Shown: in pieces, positions 24,301-34,560 of the stretch
Position numbering within the stretch: the first letter of the stretch is position 1
Layout of the letters: the number at the start of each line of letters is the position of its first letter
DNA from: Chara braunii
Taxonomy: Eukaryota; Streptophyta; Charophyceae; Charales; Characeae
DNA length: 64,000 bases
Direction: 5' to 3'
Assembly (NCBI GenBank): GCA_003427395.1
Contig: BFEA01000389.1
Location: 924,167-988,166 of the forward strand
The notes under the pieces: generated by a model
Databases searched by the model: none
What the model was told of the DNA's origin: nothing
What the model saw: the letters and a program-made list of their open reading frames with translations, nothing else
Position numbers and translations under genes: made by a program

Positions 24301-24671
24301 ATATTGACTTAAAAAATCATAGACTTTTCTTCTATGATAGTTTTGGTTCTTCTGGCAATCCTTTTTTTTTAAATATGTTTTCTTGGTTTCAACATCGCAC
24401 AGACTTTCTTTCAACGATAATAAATATACCCTGCATCAATCTTTGTGAACCAAAACAAACAAACTCTTATGATTGTGGAGTTCTTATACTCGCCATGACA
24501 CGCCATCTTCTCTTAAGACCATCTCTTTCTCACATTGCACGCTTCAGTGAATTAGATATGTCATTCTACAAATCTTTAATACATGATGGACTTATCACAA
24601 AAACTCTAAAAACTATAATTCCATATCCACATCTTTCATTCCCAATACCACCTTCATATAACTGTTCATAA
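18338..24671 (+). pseudogene. Helitron Rep-helicase polyprotein with fused C48 peptidase, decayed
   Basis: Rolling-circle Helitron replicase. An N-terminal Cys-rich part (CCVCNE...CNECNN, 18392-18650) is followed by the Helitron-like N domain (VNFDRFSLDREYKFS). The HUH motif is TLHLHSLVWL at about 20107-20136, preceded by GMVETHGRG. The paired catalytic tyrosines are YCCNYATK (codons 20854 and 20866). The Pif1-type helicase has Walker A GEGGTGKS (22306-22329), Walker B LIIDEFSMMS (about 22540-22570) and ASGDIFQMPPV (about 22650-22685). At the C terminus the same frame continues into a Ulp1-like domain. No ATG starts the Rep frame; it opens after TAA 18335. Frameshifts lie near 20712, 22115, 22290 and 23690. 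Stops include TGA 19748, TAA 19934, TGA 19961, TGA 20009, TGA 21163, TGA 21226, TGA 21571, TGA 21703 and TGA 24078. Intact length would be about 2,100 residues. Codon use is strongly AT-biased, unlike the cluster at 540-9926. Confidence 0.83.
23688..24671 (+). pseudogene. C48 (Ulp1-like) peptidase domain at the Helitron C terminus
   Basis: C-terminal part of the Helitron polyprotein. After the last Pif1 motif (GYIIVSRV, about 23644-23667) a one-base shift leads into this frame: a Ser/Asn-rich linker of about 120 residues, then the peptidase domain. The conserved WL.D..I..Y opening is present as [TGA]-LSDVPIDDYMDLL, so TGA 24078 occupies the conserved Trp position. The catalytic His is in SNHWALGYID (codon 24285), Asp in FYDSFG (24336), Gln in KQTNSYDCG and Cys in the same motif (24474). 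All catalytic residues are kept. It is clearly a different lineage from the peptidase at 6354-7583. A separate downstream gene is the alternative, but no ATG precedes the domain in a convincing place. Confidence 0.78.
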
Positions 24672-24914
24672 CTTCCTCACCTAAATTTATAATCTAATTT
24701 AAAAAAACCAAATTAAATCTTAAAAAAAATGCATATTGAATGATTCATATTCTATAATACAATCCACATGCAAATATATATATTAATCCTTTAAAAATAT
24801 TGTCTTTGCAATCAAAATTTTAATCATGCTTCTGACAATTTCATCTACATGTTTGTTTTGTGTACGTTTTCAAACAAACAGAAAAAAATCGTCTTGCAAA
24901 TCGTTATTGCTGAA

Positions 24915-25919
24915 ATGGATGCATCATCAAGCACTGGACATATGTATATACATTACTTGTGATCAACAGATGCACATTCTTTTGACCCTGTTCTTCAAGA
25001 CTACTATCCACCCTTTGCTACTCGTCCACCCAATACATTCATTCCCTTTGAACATATATTCAAAGGACTCCAAATCGCATATACACGTGCAAGATATTCT
25101 AACGTTCAAAACCCGATAATTGCACCAGCACTCGATGATTTCTTTATTATAGATCATTTTCATGCAACTTTAACTCCTTTCTTCCTTTTAGTTCATCATT
25201 ATAACCCTGCTGAAGTCACGAGAGCACAACACACATATCACTCCTCTTATCAATCACCACCAAATACAGGACAACTTTTCCATTTTTTGCATCACACTGC
25301 GTTAATGACTTTTTGTTCTGAACACTAAACATTTTTCATCATTGATCATGTTATTGCAATAAGAATAATGTCGCATTCATTTTTTTCATTAGCTCTTCTT
25401 TCACCAATCACATTTAATAACATTCCATTACATTCTCTATCTTTTGCTGCAACACAAGATTTTAACGAATTTTTATCAAACTATATCAGAGTCAATCGAA
25501 CAAATTTTCGAATTGCGTTTCATGCTTTCACATTTTCAATTTGCACTTTTCTCACTCCCGTATCGAGACAATTAGCTTGTTATAGAGCAACTTCACTTCA
25601 ATTATATCTCATCAATGATTCCTACGATTCACACATATTAACACAACTTATCAACCTTTCAAACCACATACTATTTGTTTTGCGTCAAAACATGCCTTAC
25701 AATCCTGCTTTCTTAGCACAATGGTTTCTTTGGGGCCCTGGTCCATGGTTTTATTATATACTTAACCACATTGTCCGACGTCCTGTCTCATATTAATATT
25801 TCCCTTCCCATTCTATTCGGCACTTCACAGCTTTTACTGAATTTTGACGAGCCTTTCGAGTTGATCATGATGGCAACGATTTAGCACTGGTTGCCTTCCA
25901 ATCGCTTGGAATTGAATAA
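24915..25919 (+). pseudogene. Unknown Helitron-flanking protein P1, copy 2, several stops
   Basis: Paralogue of 15952-16971, colinear from the ATG at 24915 (MDASSSTG against MHLPSSTG) to near the C terminus. In-frame stops are TGA 24960, TAA 25326, TAA 25794 and TGA 25845, and the frame ends at TAA 25917. At TGA 25845 the paralogue has CGA (Arg); at TAA 25326 it has AGA and at TAA 25794 it has TCG, so not all stops here are simple C-to-T changes. This copy is more decayed than copy 1. It starts about 240 bp after the end of the peptidase domain, on the same strand. Two diverged copies bracketing the replicase suggest an old duplication inside the element or two nested elements. Function unknown. 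Confidence 0.6.
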
Positions 25920-26131
25920 TAGCATTATTCCTTAAAATATAATACAAAACATTAAAATATATGTAAAAATACCCACAGATTTAATGTACAACCTTTTCTT
26001 CACTTTCCCTTTGCTTTCATTTTTCCGTCTATCTTGCATCCCTCGCTTCTTTATTTCTATACCGCTTATATATTTTCTTTTTTTTCTTCTACACAGATAA
26101 TAACTCTTACTTTTTCTTCTGTATCCAGACT

Positions 26132-27551
26132 ATGGCATCTGGAACGTCATACGCCCCAACACAAGCTGCCGACTCGAACGCTCCAAATGCGAAGCGTTAA
26201 AAAACCAGCATGGAAGACATACTCAAGGCAACGAGGAGCTTACGAGAAAAGAATTGTGCAAAGAAACACATCATTCATAGGTCAACGTCTGAGCTACGAG
26301 ATTTCATCGAAGAGCTAAAAATTACGGGACCAAAACCTGTAGGATCAGTGAAAGTGACAGAAATTGGATATCTCGTACAATTCAAATGGCGCTGGGCAAA
26401 AGATACACGTGTCATCGACATGATACTGGCGGACATCAATCAAGAAAACGAAGTCGATGACATACATTGGATATTAACAAACGTTCACGGAAACACACAA
26501 AACGACCTGTTATTGCTTCTACGCAAAGGAACGGTCTACGATTATGACGAAGAGCTTACACTGTCAGCGATCGGAACACTAATGACATTCAATCGAACCA
26601 CAGGACATCGAATCAACATATGGAACAACAACGAATATCCCTGTTTAATGCAAACAGAAGATCGATGGAACATGTTCCATCAGACAAAAGTACATAGCAA
26701 CATATACATTCGACATCAAATGAGCATTTGTCTTCTGCTCACAATTCAATTGCAAGTACTGCAAACGCTCGAGAAGGTGCAGATCCGGCCGCATAATTCA
26801 TCAGGTAAAAATCTTCTATCATTTATATCAAAACCCAAAAATATAATATATGACAAACAACAAAATTTTTTCCCCTTCCTTTTCTTTTCTTCTTTCATAC
26901 TATAATCAATACTACGAATATACAAAAAAATACAAATTCTACTTCATAAATAACAAAAAAATTCTTTTCTTTTTAACAAAAAAAATTAAAAAATATAATA
27001 AATAACAAACAATTGAAAATTACTTCCTTCCTATTTTTTTCGTCTTTCAATTTATAATAGCTGTAACAACTCTAAATATATTCTCCAAATCAACAAATTC
27101 TATGCACTGTCTCTAATCGTATTTTGATTACTACAAACGAATGATTATTTTTCTTATAACTGTCGTTTTTTTTTTTGCAGGTATCATTCATATTCGATCT
27201 TCGTATACAATGTCAACTCTTCATCGTTCTTTCAACTATCTTCACACATATTTACAACAACATAACCAACAACACGAATTCCAAATCGACGAGAGAGGAA
27301 TTATTATCTCTTACTTCGCATATCACTCTACAACTTCTTTATCGTTATATATTTTCCTAGCAGATATCATACCATCGCCAACAAATTATCAAAATATACG
27401 TATTGCCATAATCAACAACATGATTTGTATTTTAGATACACCTTATCCTAGAACAAAAATTCTACTAACTAATACCACTCATCATAGATACCTTTCCACA
27501 ACTATTATCGCTTTTAATGCATCATTTGCTTCAACATATATCCTTAACTAA
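26132..27551 (+). pseudogene. Unknown two-exon gene P2 next to the Helitron
   Basis: I do not recognise the product. A possible 3' splice site (ATCCAG, 26128) precedes the ATG at 26132. Exon 1 runs to 26804 with one in-frame TAA at 26198-26200; exon 2 is 27181-27551. The intron has TCAG|GTAAAA at 26805 and a T-tract ending TTGCAG at 27180, and its removal joins G plus GT in phase to give 347 codons. The N-terminal 200 residues are charged and contain FKWRWAK and DIHWILTNVHGN; exon 2 is Thr/Ile/Tyr-rich. A further stretch at about 27598-27974, after CATAGCAG, stays open except for three TGA codons and might be a third exon. Codon use is AT-rich but less extreme than in the replicase. Confidence 0.45.
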
Positions 27552-28835
27552 CAAAAACAATACATTCCTCGTTTGTCCTTCTCTCCTTTTTCATAGCAGA
27601 TCAATCAAGTTTTCCACAGAAAACTGAAGAATCGACGACTACATCCACATCACAATCGAAGGCGAACCAAACTTGCATCACACAAAAATGATCGACATCA
27701 AACGAGATCTTTCTTTTTCGATGAGATGCAGCCAAGACAAGTATACAAGCAGAATGATTGCTGGTTGGAGCAGGACACAAACAAAGCGCTCAAATCGTTT
27801 ATGTCGACATGACGATCTTTTCAAAGATTCTATATCGTTACTTCAACAATATGAACTCTCCCCACATTAGCTTTTTCAGACTTTTTTCTTTGCTATTAGT
27901 TCAAGACATAGTATTTGACTTCAAATCGACTTCAAACATTCGACTAGAAACAAATGCGAATTTTATATCGTCATAAATATATACAGATACATGAATAACA
28001 TAAATAAAATATGACCTAACATACACTGTAGAAAGAATGGAGTAACGACTGTACAATATACAATAGGCTAAATTGTATTACTACATTGTATAATAGAATA
28101 AATTCTGAATAGATCACATTACTATTGAAATAATTAGAGAAAATAGGTATGTTTGAAATAATAATTACCTGCACTAATAATGAAGTAATGCCTAAGAAAC
28201 AAATGACTTTGTTTTCTTGCTTTTCCTTTTCGCCTTCTTTTGGTCTTTAAATCTTTGTTACAATACATAATATAGAGCCTATGATATTACTGATGGCCAA
28301 ATCTCAGAAGGTAGATAGCATTGGTCGGAGATGGCAGTGACAATAGGAGAACATCCACGAGTAGTAAGAACCCTACTATATCCATGGTAATCTTGGTTCG
28401 ATAAACATTGACACCATTGAAGATCCAACAGTTAGACAATTCAAGTACCCTTGCCGCACACAGTTTCAAAATCTGCAAACAAAGATCAATCCCAACAATT
28501 CATTGCTTGTTTCATTTTATCTTTTTTTTGTTTTTTAGTACCTCCCAACCACCGAGGCCACTCTCCACAAATAGCTCCTTTTCCCTTTTCACTATTCCCA
28601 ATATTGTGTCTGCCAAAAAAACATTGCTTGTTCCTTTTTTTTTTTTTTTTTTTTTTTACTACCCTGCAAACCACCCAGAGCACTTTCCACTAAGAACTCA
28701 ACTTTCCACACAGTGCTCAACGTGAAACACACAACACATGCCCTCCCAACACCCACAAAATTATTGCTGTCTATCTCTCTTTTCTTCCTACATTTGTACT
28801 TTCACTAGCTTTGAACAAAAACTTTTGCAACGTGT
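27552..28835. other. AT-rich sequence leaving the island, no supported gene
   Basis: Apart from the possible third exon of the preceding gene, I see only AT-rich DNA, poly-T runs (28511-28540, 28636-28658) and short noise ORFs. Composition returns toward balanced after about 28400. I could not find a convincing Helitron 3' end (CTRR preceded by a hairpin). Confidence 0.5.
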
Positions 28836-29096
28836 AGCAAATATCACACCTGCTCAAGGGTGCGGCTTCCGGATCTTGTTATAGAGATGTCAGGAGATAC
28901 AGGTTTTCCATTTTTTTAATCCCTCTCGGTCCTTGACTAGTCTGAATACTGTTAACTATTTTGACAGTGCCTCAGTTGCTAAGTAGGAGCCCTGCAACGA
29001 GAACGGGACAATTCACAACTTTAAGGGTTACTGGGGGCTCCAGAGTGGAAGAGAAAAAAGACTATAGCCTCAACTCTGGCCTGTGTTGTTTTATAA

Positions 29097-29330
29097 AAGG
29101 GACGCTGAACCCGGTTTCCAGCAGGTGTCATCCTGGCAGGTTCAGAAAGGAAAAGAGTGAGAAAGGATTAACAGAGCGTAGGTAGTTAGGCATTCCCACC
29201 TTCCTAACCTCGCTCTCCATAGAACAGCTTAATAGCTTGCAGCCATTTCATGTCCAATTGCATGCCTATACTTTACATACTCAAACACAGTATACAGGGA
29301 CGCTGGACCCGCTTTCCAGCAGGTGCTGCT
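29097..29330. repeat. Two copies of a 30-bp GGGACGCTG...TTTCCAGCA repeat
   Basis: GGGACGCTGAACCCGGTTTC (from about 29099) and GGGACGCTGGACCCGCTTTC (from about 29299), each followed by CAGCAGGTG. The inverse of the same motif lies at about 32842-32867. It is a dispersed repeat family of unknown type, perhaps part of the SINE family nearby. Confidence 0.6.
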
Positions 29331-29549
29331 CCCCACCAATAGATGGAGCCTCCCTGACAATTCTAGCGGTGCCTGCTCTTATCAGCACCCCTAGCATCAG
29401 CCTCGAAATTGGGGCCTCCATTTGGTTCACTCGATGGACAGGTTTGTTTTTGTTTTTTCGGTTGTTCGTCCATAAACGCCCTTCCTCAGAGCACAGTCAC
29501 ACGAGTACCTCATAGAACGTATCTGGTGGTTATAAAGACTACTTCCGAG

Positions 29550-29556
29550 TTTTTTT

Positions 29557-29612
<56 letters not shown>
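29550..29612. repeat. Poly-T run of about 60
   Basis: A long T homopolymer with single C interruptions at its ends. On the minus strand it is a poly-A tail-like tract and could mark the 3' end of a retrocopy. Confidence 0.85.
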
Positions 29613-29682
29613 CTTTTCTTTGTTCCTTCTCGTATGAAACTGCCCTGGACAAGGCACGCTGGGCAAGCTTGTTCATAATGGA

Positions 29683-29780
29683 AGGGGACCGCAGGAGAGG
29701 CACAATGATTGGCCCATCGAAAAAGCTCGATCCTGATGGTACGGGCTGACCCTTGGTCGGTATCGCCCACCTNCTGTAGC
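29683..29780 (+). mobile_element. Partial SINE copy (3' part)
   Basis: The stretch GGACCGCAGGAGAGGCACAA through TCGCCCACC matches 30241-30330 of the fuller SINE with scattered differences (for example GATTGGCCCATCGAAAAAGC against GATTGGCCCATCGAAGAAGC). The tRNA-like head is missing. One N is present at 29773. Confidence 0.65.
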
Positions 29781-30044
29781 AGGTATCACACCTGCTCGTG
29801 AGTGCAGCTCCCGCATGTACCCTCGTTGGACGCTTGAGCACGTATTTCTTTTTTCCTTTTTTTTCCCCTTAGCTAATATTAAAAAAAACGAAAAAAAAAA
29901 TAACGGACCATCAGGCCTCAAAACAGTATCGAGGCTTCTCCGTCGGCCAGAACCAAAAAAAAAAAAAAAAAAAAATCTCCGTCGGCGAATGCCGCCTACA
30001 TGCCTACCCACGGTGTCGCGCCGTGTTATCGATACAGGCTATCG

Positions 30045-30385
30045 ATACAGGCTCTGCGTGGCACAGTGGCTCAGGCAGTAAGGCATGCAAGTGGCACTCA
30101 GGAGGTCCTGGGTTCAATCCCCATCGTGGTCCTGCACCTCATGTACCTTCCTGTGCAAGCAGGGTACTGGCCACCTAGAGATAGGCCGCTGGTCCCCGCA
30201 TGCGGAATTGAGAAGAGACTGCTGATGTTCGTAGGGGGAGGGGACCGGAGGGGAGGCACAGTGATTGGCCCATCGAAGAAGCTCGGTCCTAATGCTACCC
30301 GCTAACCCCTGGCAAGTATCGCCCACCGGCTGAAGGGTTCTGATGTTACCCGCTAAACCCTGGCCAGTACCGCCACCTACTGAAG
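30045..30385 (+). mobile_element. tRNA-derived SINE
   Basis: The tRNA-like head has an A box TGGCTCAGGCAG at 30067 and a B box GGTTCAATCC at 30111, 44 bp apart, the spacing of a tRNA gene and of RNA polymerase III promoters. The acceptor ends do not pair, so it is not a functional tRNA. The body runs to about 30260 and is followed by two tandem units of about 48 bp (CTA/GATG.TACCCGCTAA...CGCC.ACC), the second ending near 30385. A partial relative lies at 29683-29780. The element is non-autonomous and would need a LINE partner. Confidence 0.75.
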
Positions 30386-30944
30386 CATGATCCCTTATTC
30401 CCATACTGCGCCACCCTCAGATTTCCTAGATCCCTTCCCACCTTGAGCCCTGTCCCTAACAGTATCTGACATAAAATGTTACCCTCAACGCCTCAGGCTG
30501 GTGAGAGGGCGGCCTCCCTGTACCCCCGGGTAAGGCCACACAGAACATTGACAGACAAGAAGCAACTGCTCGGCTGCAGCGACAGAGGAGGGCAAGGAGC
30601 ACACGGGGAGGAAGCAGACAATACGCTAAAGAGCCCACGTACTTGGCCCAGCTATCAAGTCCGAGCCTCGGCCGACCGGTATGCCGAGCCTTGCTGAGGC
30701 TCGAACTACCGGACGCTAACTTCCCAAACGTGCTTGGAGAAGAACATGGAATACAGAACAAAAAAAAAAAAACCACAAAATGCAAAAAGCAACGAGAGAA
30801 AAACAGGATTTACTCTAAAACTCATCGAAACAAGAAAAAAAACCTGGTTACTATTGACATGCATAAAAGACAATAATCAAGTTTATGTATTTTTGCATGT
30901 TCTAGCGGAAGATTCACTCTCGTTTTCGTTTTTCCGAACAAGCG
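30386..30944. other. No supported gene
   Basis: Unique-looking GC-balanced sequence to about 30730, then poly-A-rich sequence. I see no coding frame worth calling. Confidence 0.5.
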
Positions 30945-30963
30945 AGCGAGCGAGCGAGCGAGT

Positions 30964-31037
<74 letters not shown>

Positions 31038-31085
31038 NNNNNNNNNNNNNNNNNNNNNNNNNNNNNNNNNNNNNNNNNNNNNNNN
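30945..31085. repeat. (GAGC)n and (GA)n tract running into an assembly gap
   Basis: GAGC repeats (30941-30962) change into (GA)n up to 31037, then 48 Ns (31038-31085). Confidence 0.93.
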
Positions 31086-31182
31086 GCCTCATGGTACTGC
31101 ACCCTCTCTAGGATGAGCAAAATCGAATGAATCTGGCGCTATAGCGTGGGAATATACACTGCCATACTTGTTTTTGTGTGAG

Positions 31183-31259
31183 TGTGTGTGTGTGTGTGCG
31201 TGAGAGAGAGAGAGAGAGAGGGGGGGCGAGTTCGCCGCGACCCTCCGTGCAGGTCGCCG

Positions 31260-31315
<56 letters not shown>

Positions 31316-31434
31316 TTGCGCGCGCTTCGAAAACCGAAAATGGGAATGGATCTTCCCGCGAAAGCAAAACAGGAAGATCCATTCCCGTTTTCGTTTTTCG
31401 AAACTCGCCGCCTCTCTCTCTCTCTCTGTGTGTA

Positions 31435-31473
<39 letters not shown>

Positions 31474-31540
31474 CGCGTTTCGAAAAACAAAAACGGGATC
31501 TCCCTCGCTCTTTCTCTCTCTCTCTCTCTCTCCCCCTCGT
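31183..31540. repeat. Microsatellite cluster around a long hairpin
   Basis: (TG)n, (GA)n, (CT)n (31261-31315), a 31-bp-arm hairpin (listed separately), (CT)n, (TG)n, (TA)n (31446-31471) and (CT)n follow one another. All ORFs here are repeat translations. Confidence 0.85.
31326..31402. repeat. Hairpin with 31-bp arms inside a microsatellite cluster
   Basis: The arm 31326-31356 (TTCGAAAACCGAAAATGGGA...) pairs with 31372-31402 at 29 of 31 positions; the loop is 15 nt. Shorter relatives of the TTCGAAAAAC.AAAACGGGATC arm occur at about 31479-31500 and near 30923. It is bordered by (CT)n on both sides. Confidence 0.85.
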
Positions 31541-32501
31541 GACTTCGTTTTTTACCTTGGGTTTTCATTCTTTCTTAATTTTTGTGTATTTGAATCTTTT
31601 TTTTTTTGGGTAACTTCGGCGCGGTCACGAAAACAGCTTGTAATTGCACTTCAGGCAGTCCCGCGGATACAACACACCCCCACGCGACCCCATCGGACCC
31701 AAAACGTAGGTTATATACATTCAGCATTAACGACCCTTTCGTTGTTATTTTTCTTTTGTGTCATGTTGCGGTGCGTTAAGGGGGAAGGTTCGCGGCCGAT
31801 TTATGGCCCAAGTACTACTGGTTTAACCTCCAATTCTTAAGCCGCCACGACATTTCCCATATGTCAGTCGTGGGCCCTGCGTACCCAGCATTTGGCATGT
31901 ATCTGGACGGCATGCGTGCCAGGGGTCGGCCTCCATCATGTTCCCAGCCCGTCAGGGGTGCGTTTTATCCCCCTGAGACTTTCAATGTCATTGAAATTTC
32001 AACATCGGTGGTCGTTCGGGACGGTGGGAATTTTGAGGTTTTGGGGCTTAGCAGAGGCGGTGCATGCGAAGGATCAGTAGCAGCCCGTAGGAACCCGAGG
32101 AGGCCGCGGTCCTTGAGTTTTGAACATTCTGAAATCAAAACGGTGTGGGTCCACTTTTCTAAAATAGAAGAGCAGTTCGAATAGAATACGCACGCTTTGT
32201 GTTCGAATACAACATGTACCCTTTCTACTCAAATTTCGAGAAGGAAAAACGTGTCTTCCAATAGAAACTTTAGAAATGTGTTTTGGGCTCCTTAGAAGTG
32301 CAGCCCGAAAAGTGGAATAAAATATATTTTAGCATAAGTTCTTTTTTTGGGGGGGGTCGTTCCGATTTGGTAGAAGTCTCAGTTGGTTTGTTTATGGGAC
32401 TTGCCTGGTTTCATACGGCTATCTTCCTACATATTACACATCAGCCTGAGGATTATGAATGTATACAAGCGATCTATTGGGTCTGATACAGAAAAGGGGT
32501 G
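31541..32501. other. No supported gene
   Basis: The longest frame, 31861-32184 (107 codons), has no recognisable domain, no paralogue in the window and no splice signals, so I leave it uncalled. Confidence 0.45.
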
Positions 32502-32634
<133 letters not shown>

Positions 32635-33163
32635 CCATTTTTGAATGAATCTGGTCATAAGCCTGCTCTACATTCTGCACAGAAATTTGGTCTGATTCAT
32701 TGAAAAAGGTTGCTCTCTCTCTCTCACAAGTATGACGTTCAACTTCATGCCCTGTCCTTTTTTTTTTTTTTTTTTTTTTTAACCATGGGTGAAAATTTGA
32801 GATAACAACATGAGCATGAGATCATCAGAAAAAAACCACTGTGCTGGAAACCGAGTCCAGCGTCCCATACCTCTGACCAACTGAGATAAAAAACATCCAT
32901 CTCACCGGATGTTATAACTTTCAAGTTCACAGAAAGCTAGCAGCCCCTCCACTACCCCACTACATGACCTAGCTCGGAAAACCGGAAGCAGCCACTGGGG
33001 GGCACCGGTCGGTCCTCCCACCCGCCCGGGGATCAGCTTTATACTGTTTTATACTGTCATCTAGACTAGAATCTCTGTCAAGGACAGGCGTCAAGGACAG
33101 GGCATGGGGGGGAAAGGGATCTAGGAAATTTATGGGGGGGCGGAAAGGGAATGAGAGTTCCAC

Positions 33164-34560
33164 CTAGGTCCAGTTCTTAAAAACTAGTCTGTAATCCCTC
33201 ATTCCTTCCAAATCATGTTGCCCACCTACCCTATCCCCACCCCATGTGACCTTTGCTATCCATCCTTCCCTTTCTCCACCCAACGAGTCCGTACAGAATG
33301 TTGTAACCACTCTCCTGACGTCCTTGATTTGTGTGAAGAGGTCCAACTGGGACTTCGTGTCGGACCACCTCGGAGTCAGCATGAGTGTCAGTTGTACTTG
33401 TTGTTTGATTTGTTCAACAATTTCCGCCCCTTCTGTCCTCACTTTATCTAAGGCTAGAACACACCTCTTTCACCAAAGAGCCCACATCACCGCCCTCCCG
33501 CCCAACCAAAACATGCTTTTAACAAAAATCGAGCCTTCTCCCGCCAAAGGCCAGTGGCCAACCAGAATGGCCCGCCATGACCTTGGCCAGGAAATCTCTG
33601 TCACTAGCTTCCGCCAAATACAGTCCCACCATCGCCACATAAATTGAGCTATTGGGCATTGCATGAAAATGTGCTCAATGGTTGCTTCCCTCTTGCCGGG
33701 GGGGAAACATGTCCAGACATCGTTGACACCATGACAACGCCAAACCCTGCTGGTCCAGTTTGGTGCGATTTATTATCCAGTCATTACTAGTGGACAAACA
33801 ACAGTGCACTATCTGACACTGCAGGAAGGAGATTTCGCAGGTTTAGACTTCTGGTCTTTTAACCGGTGGATCGGGGACAGGAGGCAGCGGTCCACATTGA
33901 GCTGCTTGGCCCACCGATCTGTAATCACATCCCGCAGATACCGTTTAGACTTAAACATCTTGAAGGCGAATTTGATCGACAACCGGTGGAGGGTTATATT
34001 ATGGTCTAATGTGCCCTCCCCCTTTCTCTGGGGGAGCACCCAAGTCCATTCTACTAGGTCCAGGGCCAACTTCTAGACAACCCATTGTGGTTGAAAAACC
34101 ACCTTCTCCCCTCTCTCTTCCATGACCTGAATCCGATATACCAATGTTTTCTTTACCCATTCAAAAGGGGCTCTGCTTCCTTCGAGGGTCCCCCTCCGTG
34201 TGATACTAGCATAGTACTCCACCATGACCATTTGTGAGTCTACCATATGGACCTGACCTTTTTGTGGCGGTACCTCCTTGGTCGCCACCCAATCTCCCTC
34301 CTTGAGGGAGAGCCCTTGTTTGTGGATTCGATACCATGCTAGCGGGATAGACTCAATAAGGTCGTCCAAGTGTTTCTCCACATGATGACAATGGCGCAGG
34401 GTATCTTGCAATTGGTCCGCTGTTTGCAGTCTCGTCTCTCTTGGTCCGAGAGGTCCCCTATTCTGAGCACTCAAGGTTTGACCCAACTCGTCCATGGCAG
34501 GGCAAAGCTCAAGGTGGTGCACAGGCAGTAGAGATGGTCAAGCTCAAGGTTTTACCAAAC
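33164..34560 (-). mobile_element. LINE (non-LTR retrotransposon) ORF2 C-terminal fragment
   Basis: Read on the minus strand, this is the part of a LINE ORF2 downstream of the reverse transcriptase, broken into several frames. The clearest evidence is a zf-RVT-like end: EATIEHIFMQCPIAQFMWRWW at about 33600-33690. Upstream parts are at 34073-34522 (150 codons, Trp and charged residues typical of the linker after the RT) and 33809-34069. The His/Cys pattern of zf-RVT (HIF..CP) is recognisable, but the first Cys pair is not clear. No RT active-site motif is inside, so this is a truncated or strongly decayed copy. The T/A-rich end near 34965-35060 is beyond its 5' side and does not belong to its tail. 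Confidence 0.62.

Noticed and set aside
17664-27780. Firm claim that UGA is reassigned to Trp in this element
   Set aside because: TGG is used freely in the same frames, TAA stops and frameshifts also occur, and one TGA aligns with CGA in the paralogue. I keep it only as a hypothesis.
30060-30135. Functional tRNA gene
   Set aside because: A and B boxes are present, but the acceptor ends do not pair and the sequence continues into a SINE body.
31861-32184. 107-codon ORF
   Set aside because: Plausible composition but no domain, no splice signals and no second copy; not enough to call.
32176-32215. TTCGAATAGAATACG as a third copy of the TA-flanked MITE
   Set aside because: Only about 10 bases match and no inverted partner is found nearby.
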